Shown one piece after another: positions 12,829 through 23,489 of a stretch of DNA of 64,000 bases; the stretch's first letter is position 1, and each line of letters opens with the position of its first letter. Location: contig JAWZYV010011619.1 of the NCBI GenBank assembly GCA_038373885.1, positions 682,001 to 746,000 of the forward strand. Direction: 5' to 3'. The translations under genes and the position numbers were made by a program. The DNA comes from Cheiracanthium punctorium. Its lineage: Eukaryota; Arthropoda; Arachnida; Araneae; Cheiracanthiidae. The notes below the pieces were generated by a model. The model saw nothing but the letters and a program-made list of their open reading frames with translations, was not told where the DNA came from and searched no databases.

Positions 12829-12927
12829 CCCACCAAACACACACAGGTTCTCTGAACGTCTATTAACGTTCAGAAAAGTCTTCTGAACGTTAATAGACGT
12901 TCATAGAACCTGTGTGTGCTTGCTGGG
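12829..12927. mobile_element. 99-bp hairpin MITE with CCCANCAA ends
   Basis: Two 47-base arms (12829-12875 and 12881-12927) are inverted copies with only three mismatches and a 5-base loop (AAGTC). The right end, read inward, is CCCAGCAAGCACACACAGG; the left end is the same with two changes. TA lies on both sides (12827-12828 and 12928-12929), a possible 2-bp target duplication. The terminal motif matches the ends of the 4.1-kb insertion at 37933-42032, so this is probably a minimal member of that family. A transcript would form a near-perfect hairpin. Confidence 0.75.
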
Positions 12928-12929
12928 TA

Positions 12930-13650
12930 CTGACGGCTAGATACATCTATATTATTAAAAGTGGTCATGGTAAACTTTTAGCTGGAATCAATACACACTT
13001 ATGACTTTTTTTTTCTGTATAAAGTTACATGATTGTAATGATGAATAATTGATAAATGTACATCATTTAAAGTCCATTTGATCTTCGTGTGTTTTATTGT
13101 AATTTAATTCAATCTGAATGCATGTGAAATTTTGGATATAAGATTTTGAAACGTTTTTGCAAGAACATATTAAACAAATAAACAAATGCAAGAAGGCTCG
13201 ATTAACTATATTAAACGGTTAGATGAATAATAACCACATAAAAATATCTGATACAAGATACAAGACGTTTCGGTTGTAAATTTAGTAGCTTATCTCGTTC
13301 ACAAGCCCCAGTTTAAATTTCGGATAACAGCCAAAGTACCCTTTCCTCTTACAAGGTGTAATGTTTGTCGCCTAGTAGTATCTCTATAAATAAATTGGCA
13401 TTCGATAACAAACTATGATAAACTTTTATTTTTCAATTATCCATGTAAGCTTTTTTTTTTCAATTAACCATATAAGATAACTTTGTTTTTGATTATAAAC
13501 CGAAGACCCTTTTTAACATACAACTCTTAAATGATACTTCACTGGAAAAAATAAAATCAATAAATATTACGAATTTCATTCATAAATCTGTCTTCTTTTT
13601 GATGCAAAAAATTAACCTCATTTCTGCCACTAGTAATGTTGTCGTTAGAG
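12930..13650. other. AT-rich stretch with no recognised feature
   Basis: No repeats with definable ends or coding motifs recognised. Confidence 0.55.
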
Positions 13651-13652
13651 GT

Positions 13653-14320
13653 TTATTTTTATTTTTTTTTTTTCAATCGGGCGGGCACTGGCCGATTAGG
13701 CGTTGTCCACTACAACTGCTGTGGCCATTTTATCACAAGCGTTACCTCCTACGAAAGGACGGGCGTGTTAACATCCATGCCCAGATACGAACCCACACCC
13801 AAGGCGTGAGAACGGTTCTTAACCCTTTGAGGCACAACCCTTTCCCAATGCTGAAAAAAGGGCAGCCGCTGCCATAGCTCGACTTAACTACCAGCAAGAT
13901 GGCGGACGATCGAAACGTTCATCGCGTGCTACAGATCTAGAGATCCTTTTTTGACGACAGCTGGCTGTGACAGCCAGCTGTCGTCCGCCATCTCGCTGGT
14001 AGTTAAAGTCGAGCGATGGCAACGGCTGCCCTTTTTTGAGCATTGGGCAATCCATCCAGCTGTTCTCGCATTCTTCCATTTTTCAGCAGATGTCAGTGCT
14101 ATTAAAAATAAGTGACAATTTTTTTTTTACGGGAAAAGACGTGCTTAAAAAGTAAAGGATTCTCGTGGAGCTATGTCACCAGCAACTATTTTTATAGAAA
14201 TCAAATCTATTCTTCGTGACTGGCAACAGTCAAAACGTCAGAATTTGGTGTTCCCAGAGCGGGAACACTGCGCGTTAAAGGGTTAAGCCACTACACCACC
14301 TGGGTGGCTAGCTGTCAGTA
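13653..14320 (-). mobile_element. tRNA-derived SINE, split by a TTAA MITE
   Basis: Read on the minus strand this has a pol III A-box-like TGGTGTAGTGG (14288-14298) and a B-box-like GGTTCGTATCT (13783-13793). The T-run at 13661-13674 on the plus strand is the SINE's A-tail. The two boxes should be about 35-45 bp apart, but the 460-bp palindromic element at 13823-14282 sits between them. Removing that element and one TTAA restores a contiguous tRNA-like head. The insertion will have disabled pol III transcription of this copy. Confidence 0.75.
13823..14282. mobile_element. TTAA-flanked palindromic MITE, copy 1
   Basis: Element of 460 bp bordered by TTAA at 13819-13822 and 14283-14286. Its ends start CCCTTTGAGGCACAACCC and, from the other side, CCCTTTAACGCGCAG. 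TTAA duplication plus CCC-starting ends is the signature of piggyBac-type elements; no transposase is present. The interior is a long inverted repeat: arms contain GGGCAGCCG.TGCCAT.GCTCGA and CCAGCAAGATGGCGGACGA on both strands (about 13838-13915 and 13975-14050). Four more copies occur in the window. Confidence 0.85.
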
Positions 14321-14329
14321 TAAAATGGA

Positions 14330-16115
14330 ACATTAATTGCATTATTTTAGGTTATTAAATAAGTTCAAGGGAAAATATTTAGAGAAGAGTACTTTTTAAA
14401 TAATACGTTTTCACAAACTTTTTTTTTTTTTTTAAATATATTATCATTAAGTAACTGCCATTCTACGCACGCATGAGTCATTACTATGGCTACCGTTCGG
14501 ATGCATACAGCTGTCTCCTGTTATGCTCAGTCTAGTGATGAATACATGTATGATTTTTCAAAGAGCCTTATAGATATCTGCTGGCAATTCCTCACACGGA
14601 AAAATATTCCGTAGGATAATGTTTCCTACTGGCTTTAGGATTCAAAAGTACGAATAACCGACTTTGATGGTTTACGCGTTTCTTAATGATATCCCACCTA
14701 AACTGCTATCTGCTTTTCTCTTGCGAAGGGATCCCTTCAAAACCTTTTTCAGGATATTCCTAATTTATTTAAATAAGCTTTTCCTGTTTTTTACTTTCTT
14801 ATTTCACTTTTTTTTTCATAAAGCTCGTCAGAATTAGTTTTTCCTACTATTTTTCATAAGCAGTCCATTTTTTGACTTCTCATGTTTGATTGCTATTTAT
14901 TTATTTTAAGTTATTATTAACAATAATGTTTTACCCCTTTTCTTTCTCGCTAAGCCATATTTAAGCATTAAGAAATATACATTTGTTTTAGTTTGAGATT
15001 GTTATTGTTTTCCCTTTAAAAATGTATTTTTAAAAAAATATATTTTACATCAAATTCTTAACTTTCTAAATAATTTAGTACAAATAGTTTTGCTTTCTGA
15101 TATACATAATATACATAATAGCACATGATCATTTAGTTTCATAGTTTTTTATCTTGTTGCTATTAAATTACACATGAAAAGTGAAGTGTTTTCAGTAAAA
15201 GAAATACATATACACGGCTACTCAATAGACGAGTTACAAATATATTAACGAAATTCACAAACAAATTATCATTAAGTTTACTTTGAAATCATCCCCCCTC
15301 CCCGCAAAAAACTGAAGTAAATAAACACCGGATTACAAGCAACTTGTTGTTAGCAATTTTTAAACAGCATTCTCAAAAAAATATTAGCTTTGAAGGGAAA
15401 CATATCTGCGTTCGGCATTATTTGTTCTGTCCAGGTGTTTTTGAATCTAGAAGAATAAACTTTTTTATTTCGAGTGCTAAAGGAATTCTCAGATGTCTCC
15501 GTTGTTCTCATATATCATTTGTTGGGAAGATTGATCTGAAAACTCTACAAGGATTTATAAGCCGCCTACACATTTATAGGTGGAAAAGCCGTTTAAGTTT
15601 TTTTTTTTTTTTTTTTTTTTTTTTCATCTCCCCCTTCTCCACATACAGAACTGGATTTTGTTGTTCAATTGGAAATCGACAAAGTATATTTAAGAGCGAG
15701 TACATGCTTTTTATTCTTTTTCTCGTGTATTTATTTTTGCTTCGGCGACAAACTTTGATGAATGTTTCCTGCTAAAAAGGTTTGTTGTAAACTTGTTTCT
15801 TTTCTTTTCTAAACCACTTTACGTCATACACTGACGTGGATTGTGAAATTAAATACTAATTTGTATGTAATGGATGTGGATGATTGTTAGAAGATATTCT
15901 AGAATGTCTCAGAAGGTTAAAGACCTACAAAGTCAATTTTGAGGCGTTTTTGCTGACGGAATGTTTGAAATGCCCGATATTCCCTTTTCATTGTTTTAAA
16001 AAGCAACCCCCCCCTTTTTTTACAGTTTTTTAAAAAATTGCTCGAGATTTGTATTAAACATTTTAGAAATTCTCGATTACTTGAAAAGTCTTGTAAAAGT
16101 TATTTTTTTATGTTT
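14330..16115. other. AT-rich stretch, poly-T tract, no recognised gene
   Basis: A 26-base T-run (15599-15624) is the only clear structure. The 143-codon frame at 15344-15775 runs through this T-run, giving a poly-Phe segment, and is not supported as coding. Confidence 0.55.
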
Positions 16116-16116
16116 G

Positions 16117-16168
16117 GTAAGCTATCCTTCTAGTGCTAAGTAAAGTAAGCTATCCTTCTAGTGCTAAG
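16117..16168 (+). repeat. Short tandem duplication
   Basis: GTAAGCTATCCTTCTAGTGC and the next four bases are repeated exactly with a period of 28 bp (16117-16140 and 16145-16168), just before the Helitron-like end. Confidence 0.9.
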
Positions 16169-16186
16169 AACGTGGCACTCAGCTAG

Positions 16187-16484
16187 TCCTACTAATATTA
16201 TAAATGCGAAAGTTTGTGAGTTTGTATGTTTGTCAGTCTTTCACGCTGAAAAGACTCGAAAAAATTTGGATGAAATTTAGTATGGAGACGGCTTATAGGC
16301 TGAATTAACACGTACGCCACTTATTATTCCGAAAAAAAGAAAAACCCACTTCTCCTTGATTTTGATAGATTTTTAAATTTTGTAGCACATTATAAAGCAT
16401 GTCATAAAACCGAATAACATGATGGTGAAATCGCGACTAAATCCTACTAAATCCTGAGGAAAATTCCAGTCAATTTGTCATAGA
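16187..16484 (+). mobile_element. Helitron-like 5' terminus
   Basis: Starts TCCTACTAATATTATAAATG, then CGAAAGTTTG..., a TTTCACGCTGAAA segment and GATGAAATTTAGTATGGAG. This order matches my memory of non-autonomous Helitron (Lep1-type) 5' ends found across arthropods. The start TC fits Helitrons. The 3' CTAG end was not located; the copy is interrupted after 16484 by a hAT-type insertion and probably resumes after 17285. Confidence 0.65.
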
Positions 16485-17277
16485 CAGTGGCGCAGCGAGA
16501 AACTTTTTCATGGGGGGGGGGTTACAACAACTTAAACTCATATATCTGTATACGTGTGTATTAGAGATGAGTTCGGGCTCATTTTTTGAAGCCCGAGCCC
16601 GAGGACTTTTAATCCCAGCCCGCCCGAGCCCGAGGACTTTTAATCCGAGCCCGCTCGAGCCCGAGCATTAATATTTAAGCCGGAGCCCGAGCCCGCCCGA
16701 GCACGAAATTTCAGCTGAAGATTAAAAAAATTCAATTACTTCATTGATAGATTACAATAAATTTTGCCATTTATGCAAATTAAAGTTTTGTTTTGAGACT
16801 GAGTCAAATTAAAAGTCAAAGTCAAATTAAAGGTTTTTAATTCTTTATATCCATGTTTATCAAATAATGTCGGATCTCATGACTCACTAAGTAATATAAG
16901 CCGCCGTTCTGAAATACCCAAAGAACTTCACGCACCTTTTAGGCGCCCGTGCCACTATTTTTTTTTATAAGTACTTTTATTTTCCTCATGAATCACTTTT
17001 TAAAATCTGTTTCAAGGAGTATGTTCAATAAAGAAGAAATTTTTCACGAGCCCGAGCCCGAACGAAGTTGTGAATTACAGAGCCCGAGCCCGGTTCGGGC
17101 CCGGGCTCGGGCTCGGGCTTTCGGGCTCGGGCTGAGCCCGTCTCATCTCTAGTGTGTATGATTCGAGAGTGAAGAAAATACATTTTGTATGACAAAAAAA
17201 AAAAATACTTATGATTGGATGGGGGGTGGGGGGTTGAAAAACCCCTAAGCCCCCCCCCTCGGGTGGCTACGCCACTG
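16485..17277. mobile_element. hAT-type MITE (CAGTGGCG ends), outer
   Basis: Ends CAGTGGCGCAGC and (inverted) CAGTGGCGTAGC, with exact 8-bp duplications GTCATAGA at 16477-16484 and 17278-17285. An 8-bp duplication with CAG-type ends indicates the hAT superfamily. Own sequence is only about 200 bp of G-rich (left) and C-rich (right) ends; the rest is the inserted element 16562-17151. No transposase. Confidence 0.85.
16562..17151. mobile_element. hAT-type MITE (TAGAGATGAG ends), inner
   Basis: Element of 590 bp with inverted ends TAGAGATGAGTTCGGGCTC and TAGAGATGAGACGGGCTC and exact 8-bp duplications GTGTGTAT (16554-16561 and 17152-17159). Subterminal regions are arrays of GCCCGA / TCGGGC hexamers in opposite orientations at the two ends (16590-16705 and 17045-17140), typical of clustered transposase-binding sites. 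The centre is AT-rich with no transposase. It sits inside the element 16485-17277. Confidence 0.9.
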
Positions 17278-17289
17278 GTCATAGATTAT

Positions 17290-18715
17290 TGACGATGGCA
17301 AATAGAATTTTATTCCTTAAGCCTCTGTGAAACAAAAGGAATTCGTTTTCATTATCAACAAAATAATATAAATAAATAAATATTCTTAAAAAATGATATT
17401 ATTTATTCAGTAAAATGAATTGTTTTGGGGAATAATTAAACTAATTACTGTCTTTCTTTTCGAAAGTGGGCGTCCCTCCAGCAGTTTTCTGAAGATTACA
17501 CCACTGGCAGGGTTTGTATGAGTCCGGAATTTGCTAAAATTGCGAACTTTTGAAAAATTGTCCTAAAATGTTCTACTATTTGAGATCATCGGGAGAACTT
17601 CTTTCTGTATTTTATAGAAAAAGGGATAACTTTTAAAACCAGACCATTTTCGAACATTTTTTTTTGAAAAGTTCAAAACTTTAGCAAATCCAGTACTTTT
17701 ACTAAACCTTTCTGGTATTGTATTGTGTATATTGTATTATATTGTATTGTGTTGTGTGCTGCGCGATAGGCCTGAACTCGACACTTCGACACCTCAGCCT
17801 AATATGTTCAGTGAGTTAATCCACTCCGCCATTTTGGGGCCCAAACTCTGATTGGGTAAAATATTTTTCAAGCGATTGAATTTCTTTTATTGAATCATAT
17901 TAAAGTGATTGCTTATTCCGTCCTTCACATTATTACGAGAAAAACCCAACCACGATTTTAAATTATGAATTAAATGTAAAATTTTTATGAGTGCACCTAT
18001 TTCTAAAATGAAATTTTCAGCATAGTAAATATTTTAAACGCAGCGTTTCAGATTTGTTTAACATAGCGAATCGAAAAGGTCGCCTGAGGCAGATATTTTA
18101 AAAATTAAAGAGACATTTCATCCTCATCGGAAATGCATTTTTATTACGCTTCATAAAAATATCATAGTAATGTTTAATGAGAATTGTTTGCTACAAACAG
18201 CAATTTCAATCCATAAAACTGTAACTTTGTGCATTAGGGATTTAAACGAATGTTCAGTAATCATAATTCCAATAATTTTAGATTTTACTTTGCGTCTAGA
18301 ACTAGGTGGAGGTGTGATACATAACATCTGCAGATATTTGGTAGAAGAATCACATTAATATTCTTAATAATTTCTTTTTTAACGTGAAAAGGAAAAAAAA
18401 AACATCCAAGAAAATTATTTAGTTTTAAATTAATTTTATTTTAACTATCAATTTTTACTTTTATTATCTTCTACATCGCATAGAAAGTAATTATTACTTC
18501 TAAATATTAATCTAGTATTATTTTATATCCCCCACTAGGAGCCAAGGCCCCCAGACTCGCTACACTCGCTTTTCGTATGAGGCATTCGTCCCCTAATAAG
18601 GCTTATTCGTAAAAAAGACATAATTTCAAAAGATAAAACCCGAAGATTGGATCAGATAGAATGTTACTGAGCTACACATTGCTTGGTTCTTGCATGTTCA
18701 TTGGTACATAAAAAT
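17290..18715. other. AT-rich stretch, possible Helitron remainder
   Basis: Apart from a degenerate TTGTA microsatellite near 17713-17755, nothing with definable ends or coding potential was recognised. The first few hundred bases may continue the interrupted Helitron-like copy. Confidence 0.45.
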
Positions 18716-18723
18716 TTAAACTT

Positions 18724-18830
18724 CACACTACAGTAGACCCCTCCTCCTCATAACACGGAAGATATTTTGTTATGGGAATCCGTATTGTACGGTCCTGAGC
18801 TATACTCCACCTGGAGTGCGGACTCCGCTT
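18724..18830 (+). repeat. Possible pogo/Tigger-like left end
   Basis: TA followed by CAGTAGACCCCTCCTCCTCA and a TAACACGG segment resembles the start of Tigger-type elements (TA target, CAGTAGA... end). A weak inverted partner may lie near 19550-19580, but the similarity is too low to define an element. Confidence 0.3.
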
Positions 18831-19673
18831 ATAATCGCTGGAAAAATTATTTGCACTCCTCAGAAACACAATCTGTATCATATTTAATGTTGCATTAACG
18901 GCACATATTTAATGCTGCCATTCAAAAGTTATATTAATTAGGAGCTAAAGCGTAATAAAATCAGAACATATGTTTCAGCTGTATTTTTAATAATGTAAAA
19001 CTTATTGGACACCTTGCGAATTTGCCACCCACGGCGATTTTTCATTTTTTGGCGATTTGTTTACATGTAAAGTTAATAAAAGCTACGGAACAGATAGGAT
19101 AGCTTGCCACCAATGACGACTTTTCATTATTTGGCGATTTATACATGCTCACAACCTATAATTACTGTTCATTTAAGGTTACCGGAAAACCGTTATCCAT
19201 ATTTTCATTTAAATTTCTAAACTCCTGTTGTCTAAGCGAACTTACTATTTGAAAATTGTCAACTTTGTGTAACATATTTTGAGTTACTTATTTCATATAA
19301 TTTTTATTTTGGCGTAAAATGGGCATAATTCTAACTCATGTTTGTAAATTTCACGCGATTCTAGATACTTGGAAACGCTTTGTTGCAAAGGAATGAATGA
19401 TTTTATGCCAAATCTGGCAACCATTCTGTTTATTTTTTCAGTTTTTTTATTAATATCTTCTAAAATAATTCAATTTTCGAAATTTAAGTCAGCTTAGCAG
19501 GCTCCTCGGAATTTTTCGAATCTGTGGGCACCTTAGTCGAAACTCAAATCCCCACGGTTTAGGAGGAGATAGGCCAGCAAGCTTTGACAGCGCCAGCGGC
19601 CTTTACTTTTTTTTAGAATAAAGAGAAACTTTCGGTATGTTAAAAATCAGTGTTAGAGATTCACCACTCTTAA

Positions 19674-20091
19674 CCCCACGAGACGCAACCCTTTCCCAAT
19701 GCCGAAAAAAGGGCAGCCGTTGCCATCGCTCGACTTAACTACCAGCAAGATGGCGGACGATCGACCTGTGGCACGCTATGAAAGTTTCGATCGTCCGCCA
19801 TCTTGCTGGTAGTTAAGTCGAGCGATGGCAACGACTGCCCTTTTTTCAGCATTGGGCAATCTATCCAGCTGTTCTCGCGTTCTTCCATTTTTCAGCAGAT
19901 GTCAGTGCTGTTTAAAATTCAACGTGACAATTTTTTTTACGGGAAATGACGTGCTCAAAAGTAAAGCATTCTCGTGGAGCTATGTCACCCGCAACTATTT
20001 TTATAGAAATCGAATCTATTCTTCGTGACTGGCAACAGTCAAAATGACAGAGTTGGGTGTTCTCAGAGCGGGAACACTACGCGTTAAAGGG
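19674..20091. mobile_element. TTAA-flanked palindromic MITE, copy 2
   Basis: Member of 418 bp between TTAA at 19670-19673 and 20092-20095. The left end is mutated (CCCCACGAGACGC instead of CCCTTTGAGGCGC); the right end is intact. The palindrome arms meet almost directly around 19760-19780. Same orientation as copy 1. Confidence 0.85.
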
Positions 20092-20458
20092 TTAATATAT
20101 TGCGAGACTACTATGAGCGACCACTCCTATTAATCGACTCACTCCTACAACGACCAATTTTTTAAAGCACCGATTTCTTACAATATCTACTTAATGTTGA
20201 AAAGTTCTCTAGAGGAGACCACACAACCCTCTATAATCAAATTTTAAAGCAAGTGGATTTTATTATGGCAAATAAAGCAGGCATGAAGAATACCAGGATC
20301 AATGCTCTTGCGTCAGATGCATGAAATAAAGTGGAGAAAAAGAAGTACCCTCGGTAGGAGAAAAAAATCTGGAGTGACTCCACTCGACTTTCCGAACACT
20401 TACGATTAAGATCATTAACAAGCATTTAAATAGATTTTAATCCATGAATAGTTCAAAC

Positions 20459-20605
20459 CAGGCGCGTAGCTAGGAAATTTTTCGGGCGGGGATATGCGCC
20501 TGGAAAATTTTTCGGGGGAGGATATGAACTTATATGTGTATCACTAATCCAAAAATTTCGGGGGGGGGGATATATCCCGATATCCCCCCCCCTGGCTACG
20601 CCCCT
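20459..20605. mobile_element. GGCGTAGCC-type hAT MITE, copy 1
   Basis: Element of 147 bp with ends CAGGCGCGTAGC and (inverted) TAGGGGCGTAGC and exact 8-bp duplications GTTCAAAC (20451-20458 and 20606-20613). The interior has G-runs then C-runs with GATATATCCCGATATCC, so it is itself partly palindromic. Same family as 29279-29417 and 32283-32446. Confidence 0.9.
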
Positions 20606-20616
20606 AGTTCAAACAT

Positions 20617-21010
20617 ACATACGAAATTGAAGCTCAATAGAATGCGCCGTTTACACGCTAGCGCACTTTCAATAATTTCTCCCCATACGCCATAATGTAA
20701 AAGAAATTCTTGTCGTAGCCCTGTAGAAAAACTATAAGTCCTATACACACCAAAATCAATACCGGTCTTGTGACGGTGGTTTATAACATCTATACCCAAT
20801 TTGAGCTCAATCGAATGTACCGTTTAAGCGCTAGCGCACTTTCAAGAATTTCCTCCCATAGGCCATAATGTAAAAGAAATCTTTGTCGTAGCCCTGTAGA
20901 AAAACTATGAGTCCTATACACACCAAAATCAATACCTGTCTTTCGACGGTGGTTTGTAACATATATGCCCAATTTGAGCTCAATCGAATGCACCGTTTAG
21001 GAGCTACGGT
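20617..21010 (-). repeat. ~180-bp tandem repeat, 2.1 copies
   Basis: Two adjacent units share GCTAGCGCACTTTCAA, CATAATGTAAAAGAAAT, GTCGTAGCCCTGTAGAAAAA and CACCAAAATCAATACC, and a third partial unit follows. The minus strand is open through each unit (about 60 codons, FGVYRT.SFSTGLRQ.FLLHYG), so similar frames appear twice. No family was recognised. Confidence 0.85.
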
Positions 21011-21019
21011 GTTCACACA

Positions 21020-21042
21020 CATACATACATACATACATACAT
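21020..21042 (+). repeat. (CATA)n microsatellite
   Basis: Short CATA run at the 3' end of the preceding tandem repeat. A microsatellite tail at a repeat's end is common in short interspersed elements. Confidence 0.9.
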
Positions 21043-22025
21043 CTCGTAAAAATAGCATAAATGAATTCAGAAGACCTCAAAATGTGTAAATACATCAAAA
21101 TCTCGAAGTCGAATTTTTTCATGATTAGAATACTTTCCTTACGTGGTACATGTTCTGAAAGTAAAAGGAATGAAACAATCCGAAATTTCTAAATATTTTA
21201 TTAAATTTTGAAGATATGTTTGTATAATTACTTATGTACTAGTACACAGTTTTATGAATACCAAAACAAACAATATTCATAGCGTATTTTTCTTGGATAT
21301 CAAATCTTTATACTTCTTTGAGCGACCACCTCTCTTTCCGACCGATTTTTCGAGGAACTGAGATGGTCGCTCCCGAGAAGTTTCCCAGTATATCTTTGGT
21401 TCAACCAATAATATAAGTAATAAAAGTGGTACTCGTTCTTGACGGATTAATCTGTTTTACTGAACATCAAATAAGTAAATAATAACAATCAAACGCTGGT
21501 ACAGTTTTTGATCGAATAAATATCATTAAGAAGTTTGAATTTCACTGCTACTCCTGTTACGTAACAATGGTGATACGCACATGATATTTGCAATCAAATT
21601 TGTTCTGAAGAACGTTAGAACACTGCTTATAACATTTACAACTATGCAAAAATGATGCAGAACGTACTTATCTTAAGAAAAAAAAAAGAGGCAATCATAT
21701 TTTGTTGAAACGACCACGGGATTTACTAACATAGGAGTACTTATCACTTCTTACTTCTTTTTCTTTTACTACAACACCTGCAAAAATCACTAAATTCGCA
21801 AATCAACAGCAATGCGGGGTTGGAAACGTCGTCGTCTTGTACTTGTTAATAATCATTTTCGAAGAAATGTTCAAGTAATAGTAAACTTTCCGACCAGGGT
21901 TTTTCAAAAACTAATTCATCTTTTACCGATTGCATGTGATAAAAATCGTTACTTCAAACGTTTTTCTTTCATTATATTGTTGAAATTGTCGGAGGAAAGC
22001 CCCATATTTTATGAAAATTGGTTAA

Positions 22026-22470
22026 CCCTTTAACGTGCAGTGTTCCCGTTCTGGGAATACCAAACTCTGACGTTTTGACTGTTGCCAGTCACGAAGAATA
22101 GATTGGATTTCTATAAAAATAGTTGCGGGTGACATAGCTCCACGAGAATCCTTTACTTTTTAGTACGTCATTTCCCGTAAAAAAATCGTGACGATTATTT
22201 TTAACAGCACTGAAATCTGCTGAAAAATGGAAGAATGCGAGAACAGGTGGATAGATTGCCCAATGCTGAAAAAAAGGGCAGCCGTTGCCATCGCTCGACT
22301 TAACTACCAGCAAGATGGCGGACGACAGCCAACTGTCGTGAAAAAAGGGTCTCTCGATCTGTGGCACGCGATGAACGTTTCGATCGTCCGCCATCTTGCT
22401 GGTAGTTAAGTCGAGCGATGGCAATGGCTGCCCTTTATTCAGCATTGGGAAAGGGTTGCGCCTCAAAGGG
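22026..22470. mobile_element. TTAA-flanked palindromic MITE, copy 3
   Basis: Member of 445 bp between TTAA at 22022-22025 and 22471-22474, inverted relative to copies 1 and 2. Long arms (about 22255-22325 and 22385-22455) pair across a spacer with GTCTCTCGATCTGTGGCACG. Open frames here (22089-22466 and others) run through the palindrome and are not genes. Confidence 0.9.
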
Positions 22471-22859
22471 TTAAGAAATTAGATCTTCAACACTTCTTCC
22501 AAAGGACTTATTAACAGGTACATGAAGAGGACGTTTCAGATCCCTCATTGCTATGTGATTCTAAACCGTCTTGGTGTATCCTACCCTTCCAAAAAGTTTG
22601 TAAAACTAATTTTGAATCCCTCTGTACCTACATGTATGCACACATATCATGAATTAAAAAAGAAAAATCTTACAATAACACTACGATTGAACATTTATAG
22701 CTTTTATAGTGCCGGTTGAAAGAGAGAATTTCAGTTTTAGAACAAAATTTATGGAACATTTCTCTACGAATCCCTTACTCTCCGGACTGAATATTGGATG
22801 AGCTGGAACAATGGAATTTACTCTATACATTTGTCTCGTCTTTCTTTTATTTTTGATAA

Positions 22860-23165
22860 GCATGCATCACGTGGACGTGCCTGCTCTCGGTCACGCGCCA
22901 ATGGCCACGTTCAAAGCGGCCGGCAAGTAGGTAACGTTCTCGCAGCGCAGACCTAACCTGCCCTCTCCAATTTGGATGAAAGCGGGCGTTTATGCATACG
23001 CCGACATGAAATAAAGTGGCTGCTAAGAAACCGTTTCCAAGCGCAGAAGAGGGACGGAGGAGTGCGTTTTCATTCAATTCCTCCCCTTTTATGACATGTT
23101 CGAATACCTGCCCAGCTTTTCTAGGGCGCACTCGTAACGAAAGAGAATTTAGAGAGGCAATTCGA
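22860..23165. other. CpG-rich block, candidate regulatory DNA
   Basis: About 300 bp clearly richer in G+C and CpG than its surroundings. It holds a TCACGTGG E-box (22867-22874), CGCCAATGG (a CCAAT box, about 22898) and, on the minus strand, CATAAAAGGGG (about 23083-23093), which could serve as a TATA box. The 94-codon minus-strand frame across it begins with GTG and matches no family I know. A promoter, a GC-rich repeat fragment or chance remain possible. Confidence 0.3.
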
Positions 23166-23351
23166 TAATGCGATTTGTCGGGATGGGGTGGGGAAGTATG
23201 CGGAAGAGAACGTGGACAGAGGGGTACTTTAGTTTATTCGTATTGTACAACACAAAAATGATTTCTGTCAAAGTAGAGAACAGACTTCAACATGACGAAA
23301 AATTACTCCTATTGTAAAACAGTAGTGTTTGACAATTTCTTGTCAAATATA

Positions 23352-23480
23352 GAAAATATCGGCAAGCTGGGTTCAGTTCTGGTCAAATTTTTTGGCGCCA
23401 GACTTGGTGTTTTGGTCAGTTTTCTCCAGATGTAACATGAATACGTGTTAGAACCCCTTAAAAAGTTCTCCGACCAAGGC
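23352..23480 (+). mobile_element. SINE tail fragment
   Basis: Shares the 3' body of the SINE at 38721-39050: GTTCTGGTC, then GGTCAGTTTTCTCCAGATGT, then GTGTTAGA. The tRNA-like head is absent, so this is a truncated copy. Confidence 0.6.
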
Positions 23481-23489
23481 ATTGGGATG

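Larger units (their letters stand above)
20096..21387. mobile_element. Tigger/pogo-like non-autonomous element
   Basis: The right end (GATGGTCGCTCCCGAGAAG then TTTCCCAG and TA at 21385) and the left end (GAGCGACCACTCC near 20113) form an imperfect inverted pair of the GGTCGCT type seen in Tigger-like elements. About 1.3 kb, with no transposase read. It contains a hAT-type insertion (20459-20605), a tandem repeat and a TACA microsatellite. The left boundary abuts TTAA copy 2 and is uncertain. Confidence 0.45.

Noticed and set aside
15344..15775. 143-codon open frame on the plus strand
   Set aside because: It passes through a 26-base T-run (poly-Phe) and otherwise has chance-like composition.
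22089..22466. 125-codon minus-strand frame and similar frames at 13888, 19825, 36529 and 58644
   Set aside because: All run through copies of the TTAA palindromic MITE; shared peptides such as PFPMLKKGQPLPSLDL are the repeat read in frame.
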